From Hyphomicrobium_A sp963817485 (lineage in GTDB: Bacteria; Pseudomonadota; Alphaproteobacteria; Rhizobiales; Hyphomicrobiaceae): DNA of 64,000 nucleotides. Under the pieces are notes generated by a model that saw only the letters and a list, made by a program, of their open reading frames with translations, had not been told where the DNA came from and made no database searches. Numbering within the stretch: position 1 is the first letter of the stretch; each line of letters starts with the position of its first letter. Location: NCBI GenBank assembly GCA_963817485.1, contig CAWFOR010000005.1, forward strand, positions 372,001 to 436,000, in the 5' to 3' direction. Of this stretch, positions 1 to 11,331 are shown in pieces. Position numbers and translations under genes: made by a program.

Positions 1-373
1 CCGACGACAGGAACACAGGCTCGTCCTTGAGCAGCTTGGCGATGCGGGCCGCGTGCATCTCGTAGCCGGCGACGTCACGCTTGGCGAGGTTGTAGACGCG
101 GCGCACGTTCTTGGCCTCGTGCGCGGGGATCTCAAACAGCCGCTCGAACGCCTGCGCCTCGACGGGAAGCGCGACGCCGTCGGCCTTCGCCATCTTGGCG
201 GCGAGCGTCGTCACCGCGATGGTGAAGGCGACGGTGCGGTGCGCGGGCGTGCGCTCCCGCTCGCGTCCGAAGCCGAGCTTCGCCCATAGTGCGGCGAGCG
301 CGGCGCGGAAGCCTCCGCCGGCCGGCGATTCGAGAACCTGACACGGGGTCTGGCATGGGGTCTTCATGGACAT
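1..373 (-). CDS. TerB/DjlA-like J-protein, N-terminal part (runs off the left edge)
   Basis: Minus-strand reading frame open from an ATG at 373 to the window edge, about 124 residues. After a short variable start it reads as a helical TerB-like segment: TVAFTIAVTTLAAKMAKADG, then a run with AFERLFEIP, NVRRVYNLAKRDVAGY and ARIAKLLKDEP. This matches the N-terminal TerB domain of the alphaproteobacterial DjlA-type co-chaperones; the J domain expected at the C-terminus lies outside the window. The second ATG at 367 is an alternative start. Divergent from the hydantoinase gene with about 200 bp between them. Confidence 0.6.
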   Translation of the reverse strand, partial: MSMKTPCQTPCQVLESPAGGGFRAALAALWAKLGFGRERERTPAHRTVAFTIAVTTLAAKMAKADGVALPVEAQAFERLFEIPAHEAKNVRRVYNLAKRDVAGYEMHAARIAKLLKDEPVFLSS

Positions 374-574
374 GTGCCACCCATATCGGCATTCGTGGGC
401 AACTTGAAGATAGCCTGCCGGTTGCTTCGGGAATCTTGCGGGAGCTTTCGCGGAATCTCGCGACAATTGCCGGAAAATTTACGCCGTTTCGGGCCGCTGG
501 CGCGGCGATGGGCCGCTGGTTGACGAGCGTGCACCGGGCCGGTAGCTCAACTCACGGCGGCATGGACCACCCTG

Positions 575-2571
<1,997 letters not shown>

Positions 2572-2575
<4 letters not shown>

Positions 2576-4273
2576 AGCGCGAGGACATGCGCACGGGCTT
2601 CACGCTCGCCGGTCCCGCGCTCATCATCGAGCCGCACCAGACCGTCGTCGTCGAGCCCGGCTGGCGCCTCGAGGTCACGGCGCAGAACGACCTCGTCCTC
2701 GCGCGCACCGAGCCGCGCCCGCGCGAAGAGCTCGGCGCCAAGGCCGATCCCATCCTGCTCGAGGTGTTCAACAACCTGTTCATGGCGATCGCCGAGCAGA
2801 TGGGGGAAGCGCTGCGCAACACGGCGCAGTCGGTCAACATCAAGGAGCGGCTCGACTTCTCGTGCGCGGTGTTCGATGCCAAGGGCGCGCTCGTCGCCAA
2901 CGCGCCGCATCTGCCCGTCCACCTCGGTTCCATGGACCGCTCGGTCGAGACCATCATCCGCCTGCGCGGAGCCGAGATGCGCCCGGGCGATGCCTACATG
3001 CTGAACGCGCCTTACAACGGCGGCACGCATCTGCCCGACATCACCGTGGTGACGCCGGTGTTCGACGCCGCCGGCGGAGAGGTGCTGTTCTACGTCGCGA
3101 GCCGCGGCCACCACGAGGACATCGGCGGGCTCACGCCCGGCTCGATGACGCCGCGCGCCACCACCATCGCCGAGGAAGGCGTCTATATCGACAACGTCAA
3201 ACTGGTGGAGGGAGGCCGCTTCCTCGAAGCCGAGACGCGCGCGTTGCTCACGGGCGCGCAATACCCGGCACGCCAGCCGGACAAGAACATCGCCGACCTC
3301 AAGGCGCAGGTTGCAGCCAACGCCAAGGGCGAAGCCGAGCTCAACCGCATGGTCGAGCACTTCGGCCTCGACGTCGTGCGCGCCTACATGGGCCACGTGC
3401 AGGACAACGCGGAGGAGAGCGTGCGCCGGCTGCTTTCGCGCCTCGACGACGGCCACTTCCGCGTCGAGACCGATCAGGGCACGGCGGTCGAGGTGCGCAT
3501 CACGGTGGACAAGGCGGCGCGCACGGCGAAGGTCGACTTCACCGGCACGAGCGCGCAGCAGGCCAACAACTTCAACGCGCCGGAGCCGGTGACGCGCGCG
3601 GCCACCCTCTACGTGTTCCGCGTCATGGTGGAGGAGCCGATCCCCATGAACGCCGGCTGCCTCAAGCCGATCGAGATCGTGATCCCGCAAGGCTCGATGC
3701 TGAGCCCGGCCTATCCCGCCGCGGTCGTCGCCGGCAACGTGGAGACGAGCCAGATCGTGACCAACTGCCTGTTCGCGGCGCTCGGCGCGCTCGGCTCCGC
3801 GCAGGGCACGATGAACAACCTCACCTTCGGCAACGCGCGCGTGCAGTACTACGAGACGCTGTGCTCGGGCGCGCCGGCCGGGCCCAGGTTTCGATGGCGC
3901 CGCCGCCGTGCACGTGCACATGACCAACACGCGGCTCACCGATCCCGAGATCCTGGAGCTGCGCTATCCGGTGCTGGTCGAGGAGTTCTCGATCCGCCGC
4001 GGCTCGGGCGGCAAGGGCAAATGGAAAAGCGGCGACGGCACGCGGCGCGTCATCCGGTTTCTCGAGCGCATGGACTGCGCCATCCTGTCGGGCTACCGCG
4101 ACGTGCGCCCCTTCGGGCTCGACGGCGGGGAGCCGGGCGAGGCGGGCGCGAACCTCGTGCGCCGCACGGATGGCCGGCTCGAGCGGCTCCATGGCTGCGA
4201 CCAGACCGTGCTCGAAGCCGGCGAGGCCATCGTCATCGTCACCCCGACAGGCGGCGGCTTCGGCAAGGCGTGA
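2572..4273 (+). CDS. Hydantoinase/5-oxoprolinase, A-tail plus B half (HyuB-like), with one frameshift
   Basis: Reads first through the last residues of the A half (GPALIIEPHQTVVVEPGW) and then the complete Hydantoinase_B domain: EVFNNLFMAIAEQMGEALRN, ERLDFSCAVFDAKG, NAPYNGGTHLPDITVVTPVF, YVASRGHHEDIGG, GCLKPIEIVIPQGS and YYETLCSGAPAGP. At about 3885-3893 (run of C) one extra base shifts the frame; the natural continuation, VHVHMTNTRLTDPEILELRY to the C-terminal GGGFGKA, is in the frame ending at 4273. The B subunit supplies the hydrolytic half of the ATP-dependent ring opening. The frameshift is most simply a sequencing indel. Confidence 0.85.
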
Positions 4274-4416
4274 AGCTTACGCGAAGCTTAACGCCGTGGT
4301 GCCGTAGCGCACTAAGCTGTGGCCTTTCCGCGATTTTAGCCGTCCCGCCCCTTGTCGGGTGCAGCCGCATCCCCCAATCATATGAAGAAGCACTCGCGCA
4401 TAAGCGGGAAGAAGAA

Positions 4417-5263
4417 ATGAAGCTCGCGGCACACACCACCAGCTCGCTCGTCGTCCTCGCGACAGCGGTGGTGGCGTTCAACCTCGGCGCCGCGGCGGGT
4501 CCCAACGATCCCGTGCCGATGAACGGCGCCGACTTCACCCCGCGCGAGATCGCGACCACGCTGTTCAAGGCCAAGCGCGGCGATCCGATCGATTACTCGC
4601 ACCACAACCTCACCTACCTCGACCTCTCGGGCCTCGACTTCAAAGGCCGCCAAGCTCGACCATTCCGATCTCTTCGCGGTGGACTTCACCGGCGCCAACC
4701 TGCGCGGCGCCGATCTGTCGAACACGCGGCTCGACCGCACCGTGCTCATCCACGCCGATCTCGCGGGCGCCAACTTGAGCGGCGCCACGATCCTGCGGCC
4801 GACGGTCTATACGGATCTCGAAGAGAACTTGAGCGATGCGCCGAGCTTTGCCGGTGCGAACCTGCAGGGCATTCGTGTGATGGCGAAGATGTCGGGCGCG
4901 GACTTCCACGGCGCCGACCTGACAGGCGCCAACCTGAGCCCGCTCGAAGCGCGCCCGGGACAGGGCACGATCACGACGCTCGCCAAGAATGTGCTGAAGT
5001 CGTGCGATTTCTCGCGCGCCAAGATGCAGGGCGTGAACCTCGACCGCGCGGTGCTGACGTTCTCGCACTTCGTCGGCGCCGACCTGCGTGACGCCAATCT
5101 CACCAACGCCGACCTCTCCAAGGCCGATTTCACCGGCGCCGATCTGACGGGCGCGAACCTCACGGGCGCCGATCTCGACGGCGCCATCCTGCTCGGCGCC
5201 AAAGGCCTCGACACGGTGAAGGGGCTCGCGACCGCGCTCAACTTCGACAAGACGATCCGCTGA
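4417..5263 (+). CDS. Secreted pentapeptide-repeat protein (one-base frameshift)
   Basis: Start ATG 4417 with a hydrophobic leader (LVVLATAVVAFNLGAAAG), so the product is probably exported or membrane anchored. The remainder is a right-handed quadrilateral beta-helix of A(D/N)LXX pentapeptides: TGANLRGADLSNTRL, HADLAGANLSGATIL, FHGADLTGANL, DLTGANLTGADLDGAILLGA. Around 4641, in a short A run, one extra base moves the frame from ...LSGLDFKG to the continuing AAKLDHSDLFAVDF repeats. Pentapeptide proteins have varied roles (for example gyrase mimicry); nothing here points to a specific target. Confidence 0.8.
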
Positions 5264-5289
5264 GCGCTGCTCCACTTCGCCGGCAGCCA

Positions 5290-5445
5290 AAGTTACCTCT
5301 CCCTGTGGGAGAGGTCGCAAGAGCTGCGCAAGCCGCTCTCGCGGGTGGGGGGTTACGACGTCGACGAAGCGCGCATCCCCTCACCCGGCTGTCGCGCTGA
5401 TGCGCGTCCAGCCGACCTCTCCCCTGGGAGAGGTAAGGTCTGGTC
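5290..5445. repeat. REP-like palindromic repeat cluster, intergenic
   Basis: Contains ACCTCTCCCTGTGGGAGAGG near the left end, CCCCTCACCC in the middle and ACCTCTCCCCTGGGAGAGG near the right end, the same elements as at 2420-2525 and 38693-38830. It lies between the convergent pentapeptide and DUF2852-like genes and could form transcript-end hairpins. Confidence 0.7.
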
Positions 5446-5499
5446 GACGGCACCAATAAAAAGCCGGGCGCTCTGCCCTTGCTCCTGTCTCGCTGCGGC

Positions 5500-5871
5500 T
5501 CAGACCGCGGGAAGGCTGCGCTGCGGTCCGGTTGAAGGCGCCGCGCGGCGATCGGCCATGAAGCGATCGAACTCCTGCTTGTCCTTCGACCGGCGCAACC
5601 GCTCCAGGAACTCGCGGAACCCGCGCTGCTCGTCTGCGACCTTGCGCAGCGTCTCCTCGCGGTACTCGTCGAAGGCGGCATTGCCGCTCGGCGGGGCGCT
5701 GCGGACCTTCGGCGATCGTCCGCCATCCGAAGCGCTGCCAGTCGGCCACTGCGCGTAGCACCGCGACCAGCTCGAGGAATGCGAGGGCAACGGCAGAAGG
5801 CACGACGGCCAGCTCGCCAGAACAGTCAGAGGAAGGTCACGAAGACGAAGCCGAGGAACAAGAGCGTGCAT
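5500..5871 (-). pseudogene. Second DUF2852-like protein, N-terminal half frame-disrupted
   Basis: The C-terminal two thirds (AFDEYREETLRKVADEQRGF, FLERLRRSKDKQEFDRFMA) closely match the intact DUF2852 protein just upstream (5958-6383), so this is a tandem duplicate. The N-terminal membrane part is scattered over other frames: TLLFLGFVFVTFL in one and AFLELVAVLRAVADWQRFGW in another. At least two indels would be needed to join them. It may be a decayed paralogue or a product of the indel errors seen elsewhere in the window. Confidence 0.6.
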
Positions 5872-5957
5872 GGCGACCTGCCCGATAAGTTGAGGAAAGC
5901 AGAAAGCCAGGGCTCGGACCGCCCTGGCGCGAATGCGTCACGCTTTGTGCGCGCGCA

Positions 5958-6383
5958 TCAGGCGGTGGCGCCTTGCGGGCCATCGGTCGCCGGACGCGAG
6001 CGGCGCTCGGCCATGAACTGGTCGAACTCCTCCTTGTCCTTCGCCTTGCGCAGGCGGGCGAGGAACTCGCGGAACTCGCGCTGCTCCTCCTCGAGCCGGC
6101 GCAGCGTCTCCTCGCGGTAGTCGTCGAAGACGTGGTTGCCGCTCGAATGGAAGCCGCGCATTTCGCGGCCCCAGCGCTCCATCTTGCTGTCCCATCTGTC
6201 CGCCATGCGCTGCTGCCAGCGGCTCATGTCACCACCGTGCCGTCCACATCCCATGCGTCCGCTCCATAGCAAGTAGGCCAGAATTGCGAGGCCTATCGGC
6301 CAGAACAGGATGAAGCCAGCGACCATGACGGCAATCCACGCGGGACGGCCGAGATCGTCGAGGGTTGCCACAACCTGAGTCAT
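5958..6383 (-). CDS. DUF2852 family small membrane protein
   Basis: 141 residues. One transmembrane segment (WIAVMVAGFILFWPIGLAIL) is followed by a GRMGCGRH linker and a charged, probably coiled-coil tail (DDYREETLRRLEEEQREFRE, FLARLRKAKDKEEFDQFMA). This is the DUF2852 architecture, which is common in Rhizobiales and has no known function. It lies upstream of a duplicate on the same strand, and about 180 bp separate it from the TetR gene. Confidence 0.85.
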   Translation of the reverse strand: MTQVVATLDDLGRPAWIAVMVAGFILFWPIGLAILAYLLWSGRMGCGRHGGDMSRWQQRMADRWDSKMERWGREMRGFHSSGNHVFDDYREETLRRLEEEQREFREFLARLRKAKDKEEFDQFMAERRSRPATDGPQGATA

Positions 6384-6563
6384 CGCAGTTCAACCTTTCA
6401 TGTGAATGTTTATCACATTTACATAGGTGCCATCGGTGGGCGGCTCCGTCAAGGGGAGCCCTGCGAAAAATCGGCAAGCCCCTGCGGCCGCCCATGAAAC
6501 ATGGGTTGCTGATGGCACCCGCGCCAGTATTGCGTTTGGAGGCACTAAGACCAGAGGGGCACG

Positions 6564-7211
6564 TTACGGTGCCGGGTCGGGCGGGACGCCGAGACCTTCG
6601 AGATAGATGAGCACGGCGGCCTCCAAGAGCTCCTCCGGCGTCATCGGGATGGCGCGGCGCGCGCCGTCTCCGCGCGCAAACAGCGCCGCGATGCCGTGGC
6701 TCAGCGACCAGATGTGCAGCGCCATCATCAAGGACGGGGGACGACGCTCCTTCGGCAGCGTGGCCGCCACCGCCTCGCAGGCTTCGCGCAACACGGTGAA
6801 GGCGCGGTCGCCGGCTTCGCGCAGCTCGGGATACTCGCTGACGGCAAGGCCCGACTCGAACATTGCCGAGAACAGCGCCGGCTCCTTCTCGGCAAAGCGC
6901 AGATAGGCGCGCCCCACGCGTTCGAAGGCTGTGCGCGGGGAGGGCTTGCCGCCGTCCCACGCGCCGGCGAGCGCGGTTGCGAATCCCTCGAAGCCGCGCC
7001 GCGCGACATCGGCCATGAGTGCGTCGCGGTCGCGGAAATGGCGGTAGGGCGCGGCCGGGCTCACGCCCGCGGCCCGCGCGGCATCCGCGAAGGTGAAGCC
7101 GGCTGCGCCCTTCTTCGAGATGAGGTCGAGCGCCGCCGCGATCAGCGCCTCGCGCAGGTTGCCGTGGTGATAGCTGCGGCGCGCGCCGGGGCCGTCCTTG
7201 TGCCAGGTCAT
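6564..7211 (-). CDS. TetR/AcrR family transcriptional regulator (WHG-type C-terminus)
   Basis: 215 residues. N-terminal TetR DNA-binding domain: REALIAAALDLISKKGAAGF, then FADAARAAGVSPAAPYRHFR as the helix-turn-helix. The C-terminal ligand domain ends with LHIWSLSHGIAALFARGDG, matching the TetR_C_33 (WHG) type. No obvious divergent efflux target is adjacent; the nearest genes are a small KOW-like protein on the other strand and the DUF2852 pair. The ATG at 7211 gives the normal family length. Confidence 0.85.
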   Translation of the reverse strand: MTWHKDGPGARRSYHHGNLREALIAAALDLISKKGAAGFTFADAARAAGVSPAAPYRHFRDRDALMADVARRGFEGFATALAGAWDGGKPSPRTAFERVGRAYLRFAEKEPALFSAMFESGLAVSEYPELREAGDRAFTVLREACEAVAATLPKERRPPSLMMALHIWSLSHGIAALFARGDGARRAIPMTPEELLEAAVLIYLEGLGVPPDPAP

Positions 7212-7400
7212 GGGTGAGCTTTTAGCTCAATTTGCTGTGCGAAGGCATCCGATGTGGAATTCCGCCGTAGGTTCCGCCATCGCGCGAGGAATTCACCCCG
7301 CTCGGTAGACTTGTCGCACGGCGGGATACCCTCTCTTTAGCTTCGGACCCTAGCCTCGCCCGCGATCGAGGTCAGCCACGCGCCAGTGCTAGGAGGCCGC

Positions 7401-7604
7401 ATGTCGAGCAACAAGTTGGATGTCGGAGCGAGCGTGCGTTTCACCCGGCCCGAGCGTTTCGAGGCCATGCCCAAGGCCGAAGCGGAGGTGTACCGCATCG
7501 AGCAGTTGCTCAAGATGCCGGACGGCGCCATGCTCTGCACCATCAAGAACGACGCGGAGCCGTTCGAGCGCATCGTGGCGGCCAGCGATCTTCAACAACG
7601 CTGA
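7401..7604 (+). CDS. Small conserved alphaproteobacterial protein (67 aa)
   Basis: The start at 7401 is supported by AGGAGG four bases upstream. The product, with VRFTRPERFEAM, EVYRIEQLLKMPDG and EPFERIVAASDL, resembles the short, widespread alphaproteobacterial family that reads as VRLTR...YRIK...EPHERVV; function unknown. It lies 24 bp upstream of the next gene on the same strand. Confidence 0.65.
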   Translation: MSSNKLDVGASVRFTRPERFEAMPKAEAEVYRIEQLLKMPDGAMLCTIKNDAEPFERIVAASDLQQR

Positions 7605-7628
7605 TCCGATTGCAGATGGGGGACTTGC

Positions 7629-8240
7629 ATGCGTGCTGTCGCGCTCGCCTCGGGGGTGCTCTTTGCCTGCGCCTGCTGGGCGCAGGCGGAGGATGAGCAG
7701 ACGATCGACTTCGCCGGCGAGACCTACCACCTCGCCTACCAGGACGAAGCGCAGCCGCAGAATGCTGCCATCACAGAGGCGCTCGCCGAGTTCACGCTTC
7801 AGGGTCAGACGGTCAACGACTGGACCAAGCTCTTCGCGTTCCACGCCTATCCGACGGCGGGCAACGACCCCGCCTCCGCCACCGCAATGCTCGGCAAGGT
7901 CGTCAAGGAGGGGAACAAGGACGCGAACTTCGCCATCACCAAGGTCCCCGACAGCGACGAGTCGATCATCGATTTCCTGACCTGGGCGCCGGGTAGCGAC
8001 GTCATGGAGTTCGACGTCTTCAAGTATGCCAAGGACGCGAGCGGCAAGGGCCTCGTCGCCCTGCAGTACGCGCAGCACATCAAGACGAAGGACATGGACG
8101 TCGCCGACTTCCGCAAGGTGCGCGAGCGCATGGTGGAGGAGATGGTGGGCACCGATATCTCGCCCGCGCGCAACTACTTCTCCGACGAGGGACACGTCGA
8201 GTTCCCGGGCGAAGATAACGCCGGCAAGTCGGACGACTAG
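7629..8240 (+). CDS. Exported protein of unknown function
   Basis: 203 residues beginning with a signal peptide (MRAVALASGVLFACACWAQA, cleavage after AQA). The mature part has a two-part pattern: an amphipathic domain (NAAITEALAEFTLQGQTVND) and a region rich in acidic residues (TWAPGSDVMEFDVFKYAKD). No catalytic motif seen. It ends in an acidic tail and its stop overlaps the convergent stop of the FecR/barrel gene by a few bases. Confidence 0.7.
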   Translation: MRAVALASGVLFACACWAQAEDEQTIDFAGETYHLAYQDEAQPQNAAITEALAEFTLQGQTVNDWTKLFAFHAYPTAGNDPASATAMLGKVVKEGNKDANFAITKVPDSDESIIDFLTWAPGSDVMEFDVFKYAKDASGKGLVALQYAQHIKTKDMDVADFRKVRERMVEEMVGTDISPARNYFSDEGHVEFPGEDNAGKSDD

Positions 8241-9777
8241 TTGAGCGGGAAGTTGGTGCCGACGCGGACGATGTGACCTTCCGTCACGAAGTGGGGCCTG
8301 AAAGTGAACGGTTGTGTTGCACCGTCGATGAGAAACGGCGCGTTGAGGGTCTCGTCCCCGAGGTTATAGAAGAGATACTCGGTCTTTAGAGACCAGGTCC
8401 CGAAGCCGACCTCGACGCCTGCTCCCGCCGTGTATCCAAGCTCAAGCCCGGACTTTCGATCGTTGGCCGTACCCGTGACACCGGGAGCCCCGAGATCGGG
8501 GAAAACGTACTTGAATTCGTATTCGACTTGGCCGACGGCCAAACCTCCAGTGCCGTAGATGAGCACGTTGTCGAATGCGTATCCAACTCGCGCCCGGACC
8601 GTCGACAGACTGTTGAGCGACTGGTGCACGGTCGAAGCCACGACATCCGTGCAGCAGGGGAAGACGAAGATCCGGTCGAAGTGGCCGGTGAAATCGATAT
8701 CCGTATAGGTGACATCACCCTCGACGCCGAGCACGAGGTTGCCGGTGCGGAAATTGTATCCGGCCTGCCCGCCGCCGGTGAACCCCACGCTGTTTGCTTC
8801 ATAGGCGTTGTCCGGGTATGCCGAAAGAGACCAGCGTCGAGCAATTGCTCGGCGGGGTGTTGGTGAAATCATTGCAGCCTAGATAGGGGTCGTTTCGCTG
8901 CCCGACTACGCCTGCGACGAGGCCGACGTAAGCGCCCGAGAAGTCGCGGATCACCACCGGCGCGGGCGCAACCGGCGCCGTGTAGGAGTGGGCGCGTTTC
9001 GGCATCGTACTTCGGCGCCGGCGGCGTATAGCTCGGCGTCTGCGGCGGCGCCTCGGCCTTCTGCGTCTGCGGCTTGATCGGCTTGGCGCACTGGTTGCTC
9101 TCGACCGCGGTGCGGGTGAAGAGCGGCGTCGCATCGATGCTCGGCGGCGTCACGACGAACGGGAACGCGGTCGTGAAACTGATCGGCCGCGTCTGCGCGG
9201 GCCACCCCAGCGGACCGTCGAGCGTGCCTGCGGACGTGACGTGCACGACGCCGCAGGGATTGACGACATCGGTGCACTGGTTTGACGTGTTGCAGACCCT
9301 TACCGAGCCTTCGAGCAGCAAGAGCCAGGTGCCGCCGGCCTGATCGACGTAGACGTCGAAGACGGTGCCGCGCACGGAGATCACCGCCGACGGCGTGCGC
9401 AGCTCATAGTTGCCCTTGCTGGAGAGCCCGGTGATGAAGCGGAAGGCGCCCTTGACGAGATTGACGCCGACGGCGCCGGTCGAGGGCGCGGGGTTGTAGA
9501 CGAACTTGTCGAGGACGAGGCGCGATCCGGGGCCAAGCGCCAGCTTGGTGTCATCGCGCAGCTTCAGCTCGCCGAGCGCGTCGGAAGCGACCTCGATCGC
9601 CTCGTTCTGGCTGACGTTGTCGCCGACGGTGAGATCGTGCTTCTGCTGATCGAGCGAGCCCGTCACCTTGTTGACGATGCGCACGGCCGATCCGATCGGC
9701 TCGGCGGAGGCGGTCGAAGCAGCCATACAAAGGACGAGTGAAGCCAGCGTCGCCGCAATGAATGAGTTTGTTTTCAT
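8237..9777 (-). CDS. FecR-domain protein fused to an outer-membrane beta-barrel (two frameshifts as read)
   Basis: Signal peptide at the start (ATLASLVLCMAASTASA). Residues about 30-190 are a FecR-type domain: NVSQNEAIEVASDALGELKL, DDTKLALGPGSRLVLDKFVY and TPSAVISVRGTVFDVYV. A Pro/Ala-rich linker follows (QTPSYTPPAPKYDA), then, in a shifted frame from about 8995, PVVIRDFSGAYVGLVAGVVG, which opens a porin-like barrel. After a second shift near 8830-8875 the barrel continues (GGGQAGYNFRTGNLVLGVEG, VRARVGYAFDNVLIYGTGG) to the C-terminal strand HIVRVGTNFPLN. Stops between the segments are only indels apart, so a single roughly 510-aa protein is likely. Confidence 0.7.
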
Positions 9778-10070
9778 TGCGCCCCTGATTCGATATTGAG
9801 AAACAGTGACTGACCATTGTTCGCAGCTTCAACTCCGCCGTTTAAAAGACAGACAACGAATCAATGCGGTGCGGTATTGGAGCCTCAGTTGCGCCTGCAG
9901 CAGGAGCAGGAAGCGCCGAATTGTCACTCCGCATTCCCGTTTGCCAAAAACGGCGGCAGGTATGCGCCGCAGGCGACTCAAATCAGCCCGTCCGCAGCCC
10001 GGCCTCCTGGCCTAAATCCTTGAAAAGACCTAATGTCGTGCCCATCCTTCGCTTGGAAGGAAGGTGTCCA

Positions 10071-10214
10071 ATGCGGCTCTCCTGGCTTCTCATCGCCGTT
10101 GTGATCGCGGTCGTAGCGATATCGGCACAGGCGAAAGCCCGCGTGCAGCTCAAGATGCTGTGCTGGGAGCCCGACATCGAGTTTCCCGTCCCCTGCGACA
10201 ACGACGACGACTAA
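10071..10214 (+). CDS. Small exported peptide (47 aa)
   Basis: ATG 10071 preceded by a purine-rich GGAAGGAAGG stretch. Encodes a clear signal peptide (LLIAVVIAVVAISAQAKA) and a mature tail of about 25 residues containing two cysteines and ending in CDNDDD. Not a recognised family. Convergent with the extensin-like gene, 16 bp away. Confidence 0.5.
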   Translation: MRLSWLLIAVVIAVVAISAQAKARVQLKMLCWEPDIEFPVPCDNDDD

Positions 10215-10230
10215 GCCTCGACGCCCAAAC

Positions 10231-10902
10231 TCACTTGCACACAGTGCCGAGTCCGTCGGGGCCGCGCCGTGCGAGGTCGACGTGCATGTGGTCCTGGTGG
10301 TTGGCGTCGTAGTCGGGGCTGAGCACCGTCGTGAACCGGCTGCATGCACCTTCGTGCACCGTGCGCAGGAAGGCCCGATCGCGCAGATCCCCGCGCCATC
10401 CGTTCTTCACCGTGATGCGCGTGCCGTCGGCGAGGATGAATCCCGAGACATCGAGCGCATTGGCGTGGCCGTGCTCCGACAGCATGGCGCCCGGCACGTT
10501 GTTCATCGGCCGGCAGGAGTAGGAGCCCGCGACCGTGACCTCGACGAGGGGCACGCCGTAAGTCTGCAGCGCGGCGGGCTCGATCACGCTTGCGATCCAG
10601 CGGTCGACCTGCGGGATCATGGGGCAGCGCAGGAGCGCGACGGGCTTCAGGGTCACGCGGCCGCCGTCGGCTGCCGCCATCTCGAAGGGCTGCTCGGCGC
10701 CACAGACGCTGGGGCCGCCGAGCGCCGACCGGGTGTGGATGAAGGCGGTCTCGTGCACCGCGCCCGAGGCCAGGCACGACCTCTCCTCGACCGCTCGCCA
10801 GGGTTCGTCCTTGGCGATGAAATCCTCGCCCGTGCTGCAAGCCGTCAGCAGCAGCACCGGGCCGAAAAGGCCAAGAATTACGCGGGACTTCAGGGGCGGC
10901 AT
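10231..10902 (-). CDS. Extensin-like family lipoprotein (putative M15-type fold)
   Basis: 223 residues. The leader GLFGPVLLLTAC carries a lipobox ending in Cys, so the protein is probably membrane-anchored in the periplasm. The body is the bacterial Extensin-like C-terminal domain: SYSCRPMNNVPGAMLSEHGH, ANALDVSGFILADG and DHMHVDLARRGPDG. The SEHGHANALDVSGF and HMHVDL motifs resemble the metal site of M15-like peptidases, suggesting a role in peptidoglycan trimming, but activity is not established for this family. Four to six Cys could form disulfides. Confidence 0.8.
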   Translation of the reverse strand: MPPLKSRVILGLFGPVLLLTACSTGEDFIAKDEPWRAVEERSCLASGAVHETAFIHTRSALGGPSVCGAEQPFEMAAADGGRVTLKPVALLRCPMIPQVDRWIASVIEPAALQTYGVPLVEVTVAGSYSCRPMNNVPGAMLSEHGHANALDVSGFILADGTRITVKNGWRGDLRDRAFLRTVHEGACSRFTTVLSPDYDANHQDHMHVDLARRGPDGLGTVCK

Positions 10903-10944
10903 GGGACGGGAACGCTACTCGCGGTAACCCTAACGACGGATTAA

Positions 10945-11331
10945 TCCATGTCTTCCCCGGCCTTTAGGAGAGCAGTCTTTTCCGGCTGATTTGCGGCCCC
11001 TCCTCGTTCACTTGAAGGCGTTGTGCGACTCACGCGAAGGCGGCCACAAGCTGGCTGAGGCCCGCTTATCCACAGCCAGAATGTCGCGGTTTGACTGAAT
11101 TTCACTGGAGCGTTGCAGTTGCTCTGCTAGCTTTCTCGTGCCTGGGGCAACCCAGGTCTTGGGGGCTGTGACGTTTTCTAGTACCGCGTAAGAGCGTTGC
11201 GCGCCTTGAGGGTAATGCGTCTTGGCCCCGGCTCGTATCGTTGCTTGATCTCATGACAACCCCGCGTTTGTCTTTCGAGGTCGGGCGGATGATCGCCGGG
11301 GCCTCGTATTACCGGGTTCCTGCCCGAGCGC
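10945..11331. other. Intergenic region, about 390 bp, no convincing gene
   Basis: Lies between the divergent promoter side of the extensin gene and the 3' end of the hydrolase gene. It contains one perfect DnaA box (TTATCCACA, 11066-11074) and a potential 31-codon frame from ATG 11252 that I do not consider supported. No tRNA or other RNA structure recognised. Confidence 0.5.

Noticed and set aside
11066..11074. Perfect DnaA box TTATCCACA
   Set aside because: Single isolated copy with no AT-rich unwinding region, parA/B or other origin-linked genes; cannot support an origin.
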